Shown here piece by piece: positions 60,411-64,000 of a stretch of DNA of 64,000 nt. Each line of letters begins with the position of its first letter. Position 1 is the stretch's first letter. The notes under the pieces are model-generated. The model did no database searches and was not told where the DNA came from. It worked only from the letters and a program-made list of their open reading frames with translations. Source of the DNA: UBA3210 sp048359995 (GTDB taxonomy: Bacteria > Bacillota_I > Bacilli_A > RFN20 > CAG-449). The position numbers and the translations under genes are program-made. The DNA lies in contig DBGCPK010000014.1 of the NCBI GenBank assembly GCA_048359995.1, forward strand, positions 62,001-126,000. Direction: 5' to 3'.

Positions 60411-62420
60411 TTACATTCCGTCGAGAAGAACGGTTTTCTCCTTTTCCCGTATCTTGTTCATACAGAAACGGTAATACCGCGCGATCTCCGGATTTTCCGG
60501 ATTTTTGAACATCTCTTCCACTTCGTTCCGCGCCACCTCGAACATACGAAAATCTTTGACGATGTTCAAGGAATTGAAACTCGGAAATCCGCTTTGCTGA
60601 ATGCCGATAAAGTCCCCCGGTCCACGCCGTTTCATATCTTCTTCGGCGATCTCGAATCCGTCGGCACAGGTTTCCAGAAATTTCAGCCTCGAACAGCTTT
60701 CTTCCTCCGGATCGCTTTCGACCAAAAGGCAAAACGCATCCCTTCCGTCGCGACCGACTCTTCCCCGCAGCTGATGAAGCGAAGCCAGACCGAAACTGTT
60801 CGCCGAATAGATGATCATTCCCCCTGCCGAAGGGATGTCGATGCCGAGTTCGATCAGCGTCGTCGAAACCAAAATGCTTATTTCGTTTTTCTTGAATTTC
60901 TCCAATACGGCGACTTTTTCTTCGTTTGGCATTTTGCCGTGCAACAGGGCGATTTTATCGCCGAAAACCGGCGCGAATTTCTCATAGACTTCTTCGCTGG
61001 ATTGCATCGAATTGCCCACTGCGATCTTCGGACAGACGATAAAGACTTGACGGGATTCGTCCAGACAATATTCGATCAGAGAAAGTATTTTTGCAGAATC
61101 CTCTCCGACGACGCGCGTGGTAACATGATGTTTTCCGTTAGGAAAAGAAGTTAAGGAAGAAACGTCGAGATCGCCGTAAATCGAAAGCGCCAGCGTGCGA
61201 GGAATCGGCGTCGCGCTCATAAGGAGAAGGTCGACTTCCTCACCTTTGTTTTCCAAAAGATTCCGTTGATTGACGCCGAACCGATGTTGCTCGTCGATGA
61301 TCGCCAAGCCCAGACTCGCGTATTCCACCGTTTTGGAAAACACCGAATGCGTGCCGACGATGACATCTTCTTCGCCCGAAGCCACCTTTTCTTTCAAGTC
61401 GTGTTTCTCTTTGGCTTTCAAATCGCCGATCAGAAGGCAGCAACGGATTCCGTAAGGTTCCAGAACGGAACGCACGTTTTCGTAATGCTGCCGTGCCAGA
61501 GAATCCGTCGGCGCAAGAAGAACCCCTTGCTTCCCTCGCAAAAAATTGGCATAAAGACTCGCGATGCCGACGATCGTCTTGCCGCTTCCCACATCTCCCT
61601 GCAATAGTCGATACATCAAAGACGGATCGATTAAGTCGAGAACGATTTCCCGAATAGCCTGAATCTGATCTTTGGTGAGTTTATACGGAAGTTCGAGAAT
61701 GAACCGGTTGATTTCCTTTGTATCGATCGGTTTAGATGAAGATTTGATCATTTTTTTGTTCTGATTCCGAATAATTCGGTTTTTAAAGCAATACTCCAAA
61801 CATTCTTCGAATTTGATCGTGCGCAAACCGGAAGCGATTTCCTCCCCGTTTTTGGGAAAATGAACGGCTTTCAACGCCTCGTTGTGAGGAAGAAGGCGGT
61901 ATTTTCGTATCAAATAAGAGGGAATCCGTTCTCCGGAGATCTCGTCGATTCTCTCCAATGTCCGTCTGACCAATCCCAGATAAACCGAAGAAGAAATCCC
62001 CGAAGGAAGATGATAGACGGGTTTCAGTTGCTGATCCGGAGGAATCTCGCCTTTTTTAAGAGTGACGACATTCAATTCCTTTTTCTTCAAATCCAAAATT
62101 CCGGTTAAAGTAAAAGAACTTTCCAAGTCAAGCGTTGCAAAATAAAAGGATCGGTTGAAAATCTTGCACGAATAAAACTTTCGGTTGACCGAAACGAAAT
62201 GAAAAGTGATCAGGCTGATCTTTCCCTTGTTGAAAACGCGGGGATTCGAAACCAATCTGCCGAGAATGACGATTCTCTGCTTGTCTTTCACGTCGTCTTC
62301 GTCGGTATATGCGAAAGATTCGTACCGATAGGGAAGATACTCGATCAGTTCTTCGCTTCTTTCGATGGAAATCTTCTTCAATTGTTCCGTCAAAGTCTTG
62401 GAATTTGTCAATAATTTCAT
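60411..62420 (-). CDS. recG: ATP-dependent DNA helicase RecG
   Basis: A 669-residue branch-migrating helicase for stalled forks and recombination intermediates. The N-terminal wedge/OB domain includes LPYRYESFA and VILGRLVSNPRV. The helicase core has Walker A QGDVGSGKT, the DEQH box in IIDEQHRFGV, SATPIPRTLALS, TTLIELGIDIP and HQLRGRVGRDGR. GAGGG precedes ATG 62420. Gene order fakA-recG-plsX is conserved in Bacillota. Confidence 0.97.
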   Translation of the reverse strand: MKLLTNSKTLTEQLKKISIERSEELIEYLPYRYESFAYTDEDDVKDKQRIVILGRLVSNPRVFNKGKISLITFHFVSVNRKFYSCKIFNRSFYFATLDLESSFTLTGILDLKKKELNVVTLKKGEIPPDQQLKPVYHLPSGISSSVYLGLVRRTLERIDEISGERIPSYLIRKYRLLPHNEALKAVHFPKNGEEIASGLRTIKFEECLEYCFKNRIIRNQNKKMIKSSSKPIDTKEINRFILELPYKLTKDQIQAIREIVLDLIDPSLMYRLLQGDVGSGKTIVGIASLYANFLRGKQGVLLAPTDSLARQHYENVRSVLEPYGIRCCLLIGDLKAKEKHDLKEKVASGEEDVIVGTHSVFSKTVEYASLGLAIIDEQHRFGVNQRNLLENKGEEVDLLLMSATPIPRTLALSIYGDLDVSSLTSFPNGKHHVTTRVVGEDSAKILSLIEYCLDESRQVFIVCPKIAVGNSMQSSEEVYEKFAPVFGDKIALLHGKMPNEEKVAVLEKFKKNEISILVSTTLIELGIDIPSAGGMIIYSANSFGLASLHQLRGRVGRDGRDAFCLLVESDPEEESCSRLKFLETCADGFEIAEEDMKRRGPGDFIGIQQSGFPSFNSLNIVKDFRMFEVARNEVEEMFKNPENPEIARYYRFCMNKIREKEKTVLLDGM

Positions 62421-62443
62421 CTTTTTCCCTCGATGATCTTTTT

Positions 62444-62469
62444 CAAAAAAAAGGGATTCCTCCCTTTTT
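62444..62469 (-). terminator. Terminator after fakA
   Basis: A perfect 9-bp stem (AAAAAGGGA/TCCCTTTTT, 62448-62469) with a 4-nt loop overlaps the fakA stop codon and ends in an eight-T run on the minus strand. It separates fakA from recG. Confidence 0.8.
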
Positions 62470-64000
62470 ATTCGACTCCGATGATAAAGGAATAAACCGG
62501 CTGATCGCCCCTTCGGACGTCCAAATCGACTTCCTGATAAGTTTCCTGAATCAGATCGGAGAGGCGGTTGACTTCTTCTTCGCTGGCATCTTCGCCGCAG
62601 ATCAAAGTAATAATCGAACTCGTCTCGTCGACCATATGATTGAGCATATCCATCGTCACTTTGATCTTGTCGCGATCGCTGGACACGATTTTCTTATCCG
62701 AAAGAGCGATGTATTCGTCTTTTTTGACTTCGATATCGTCGATGACCGTATCGCGGATCGCAAAGGTAACCTGACCGGTTTTCACGTTGCCGATGGCTTC
62801 GTTCATCTCGTTTTCGTTTTCGTCGAATGTCGATTCCGGATTGAACATCATGCACGCGGTCAATCCCTGAGGAATCGTCTTTGTCGGAATCACTCTGCAT
62901 TCCGCATTCTTTTCGACTTCGCACGCCTGCGTCGCGGCCATGATGATATTGGAATTGTTCGGAAGCAGGAATACTTTTTTGGCATTGCACCGATGGATTG
63001 CTTCGATAAAATCTTCCGTGGACGGATTCATCGTCTGCCCGCCGGAAACCAATTCGGTCACGTTGAGTTCGCGGAACATCTGCTCGACGCCGTTGCCGAC
63101 AGCGACGGAAACGATCGCATAATCGCGGATTTCGCATTTATCCGAAGATCTTTCTTTTTTTACCATTTCTCCGTGCTGTTCCGCCATATTGTCGATCTTG
63201 ACCGTCGAAAATTCGCCGAATTGCTGGGCATAAACCAAAATGCTCCCCGGCATCAGCGTGTGAATGTGAACGTGAAGCGAAAATTCGTCTTCGCGTTTGA
63301 TTTCCAAAGAAGTTCCGTGAGAAGCCAGTACCGAAGTAAACCGCTTTTCCGCGAAGGTCTTCTTTCCTTCCGAAAGAGGATTTTCCGGTAAGATCAGCAG
63401 AAATTCCACGCAATAACCGAATTCATCGTCTTCCACTTTCGCGCCGGCTTTCTGCTGAGGGGAATCCTCCGTCACCGTTGCCATCTTCTTTTCGAACACT
63501 TTTCCGTGAAGCGCGCTGGCAAAACCTTCCAAAATCTTCAACAGACCCGCGCCGCCGGAATCGACGACGCCGACTTCTTTCAGAACCGGAAGCAATTCCG
63601 GCGTTCTTTCCAATGAGGCGTTCGCTTCTTTCAGCAAAATGTCGAACGCTTTTTCAATGCTCATCGAAGGGGTAACCTGCTCTTTCAGGGCTTCGCTGGC
63701 TTCGCGAATCACCGTGAGGATCGTCCCTTCCACCGGCCGCATTACCGCCTTGTAAGCGACATCTTTGCCGTTGATCAAAGCATCGGCCAAAACCTGCGCG
63801 GAGATCACTTTCTGCCCTTCCAACGCTTTGGAAAAGCCGCGGAAAATCTGGCTGAGAATGACGCCGGAGTTTCCTCTCGCCCCCATCAGAAGGCCTTTGG
63901 AAAAGGCTTTGGATATTTCATAGACATCGCCGTCGACGCGATTCTGAATTTCCTTCGCGCCGCTGGAAATGGTCAAATTCATATTGATTCCGGTATCGCC
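62468..64000 (-). CDS. fakA: DAK2-domain fatty acid kinase FakA/YloV (partial, N-terminus off the right edge)
   Basis: About 510 residues of a fatty-acid kinase-like protein. In Gram-positive bacteria FakA phosphorylates FakB-bound fatty acids. The first residues visible, GDTGINMNLTISSGA, are the end of the DhaL nucleotide-site motif (VPDGDTGxNM). MGARGNSGVILSQIFRGFS and SGGAGLLKILEGF complete the DAK2 domain. The C-terminal region contains FSLHVHIHTLMPG and QGLTACMMFNPE. The true start is about 35-40 residues beyond position 64000. The neighbouring order (yloV-recG) fits. Confidence 0.93.
   Translation of the reverse strand, partial: GDTGINMNLTISSGAKEIQNRVDGDVYEISKAFSKGLLMGARGNSGVILSQIFRGFSKALEGQKVISAQVLADALINGKDVAYKAVMRPVEGTILTVIREASEALKEQVTPSMSIEKAFDILLKEANASLERTPELLPVLKEVGVVDSGGAGLLKILEGFASALHGKVFEKKMATVTEDSPQQKAGAKVEDDEFGYCVEFLLILPENPLSEGKKTFAEKRFTSVLASHGTSLEIKREDEFSLHVHIHTLMPGSILVYAQQFGEFSTVKIDNMAEQHGEMVKKERSSDKCEIRDYAIVSVAVGNGVEQMFRELNVTELVSGGQTMNPSTEDFIEAIHRCNAKKVFLLPNNSNIIMAATQACEVEKNAECRVIPTKTIPQGLTACMMFNPESTFDENENEMNEAIGNVKTGQVTFAIRDTVIDDIEVKKDEYIALSDKKIVSSDRDKIKVTMDMLNHMVDETSSIITLICGEDASEEEVNRLSDLIQETYQEVDLDVRRGDQPVYSFIIGVE

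Noticed and set aside
1..64000. Alternative genetic code (TGA as Trp) because of the mollicute-like gene content
   Set aside because: TGA ends several intact genes, including those with ATGA overlaps, and Trp is encoded by TGG in conserved motifs such as WINDPNG.

Overview
Organism. The window looks like a chromosome segment of a mid-GC, single-membrane member of the Bacillota, probably a gut-associated Bacilli/Erysipelotrichia-like lineage. This is inferred from three things. The core gene order matches the Bacillus yloV-recG-plsX-rnc-ftsY-ylxM-ffh-rpsP-ylqC-rimM-trmD-rplS-rbgA-rnhB-dprA-topA-trmFO-xerC-rpsB-tsf-pyrH block. Nearly every exported protein has a lipobox Cys. Shine-Dalgarno sites (AGGAGG type) are strong. 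TGA is used as a stop (for example in pfkB, surE and rimM-type ATGA overlaps), so the code is standard and not that of Mycoplasma.

Layout. (1) 1-12.3 kb, minus strand: housekeeping genes pyrH (cut by the left edge), tsf, rpsB; a topA-trmFO-xerC-MGMT-like operon; a lepB-ham1-surE-rbgA-rnhB-dprA group; and rplS. (2) 12.3-53.5 kb: a carbohydrate-use island of about 41 kb. It starts with a lone plus-strand lacZ and a minus-strand lipoprotein gene. Next is a minus-strand fructan operon of about 20.7 kb (promoter near 37.05 kb, terminator near 16.3 kb). It encodes an ABC ATPase, a membrane protein, a PfkB sugar kinase, three GH32 enzymes, a LacI regulator, a binding protein with two permeases, large repeat-module surface proteins, a 52-residue peptide and a small lipoprotein. 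A short, very AT-rich relic of a toxin-immunity pair (37.2-37.8 kb) separates it from a second minus-strand operon (52.5 down to 37.8 kb). That operon carries another sugar ABC importer, GH2, GH51 and GH32 enzymes, a second ABC ATPase, and four exported MORN-repeat proteins, two of them fused to SGNH hydrolases. A divergent ArsR-like regulator closes the island. (3) 53.6-64 kb: rpsP-khpA-rimM-trmD on the plus strand, then minus-strand ffh, ylxM, ftsY, rnc, plsX, recG and fakA (cut by the right edge).

How it works together (inference). Fructans are trimmed outside the cell by a membrane-anchored GH32 and a lipoprotein GH32, helped by stand-alone binding-module proteins. Oligosaccharides are imported by the ABC systems, hydrolysed by two cytoplasmic GH32 enzymes, and fructose is phosphorylated by the PfkB kinase. 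The second operon probably handles arabinose-containing, perhaps acylated glycans: GH51 and SGNH proteins outside, GH2 and GH32 inside. CG-centred palindromes at both operon promoters suggest LacI-family control. The island interrupts a normally contiguous core gene block, and the rpsP-trmD part of that block is inverted relative to its neighbours.
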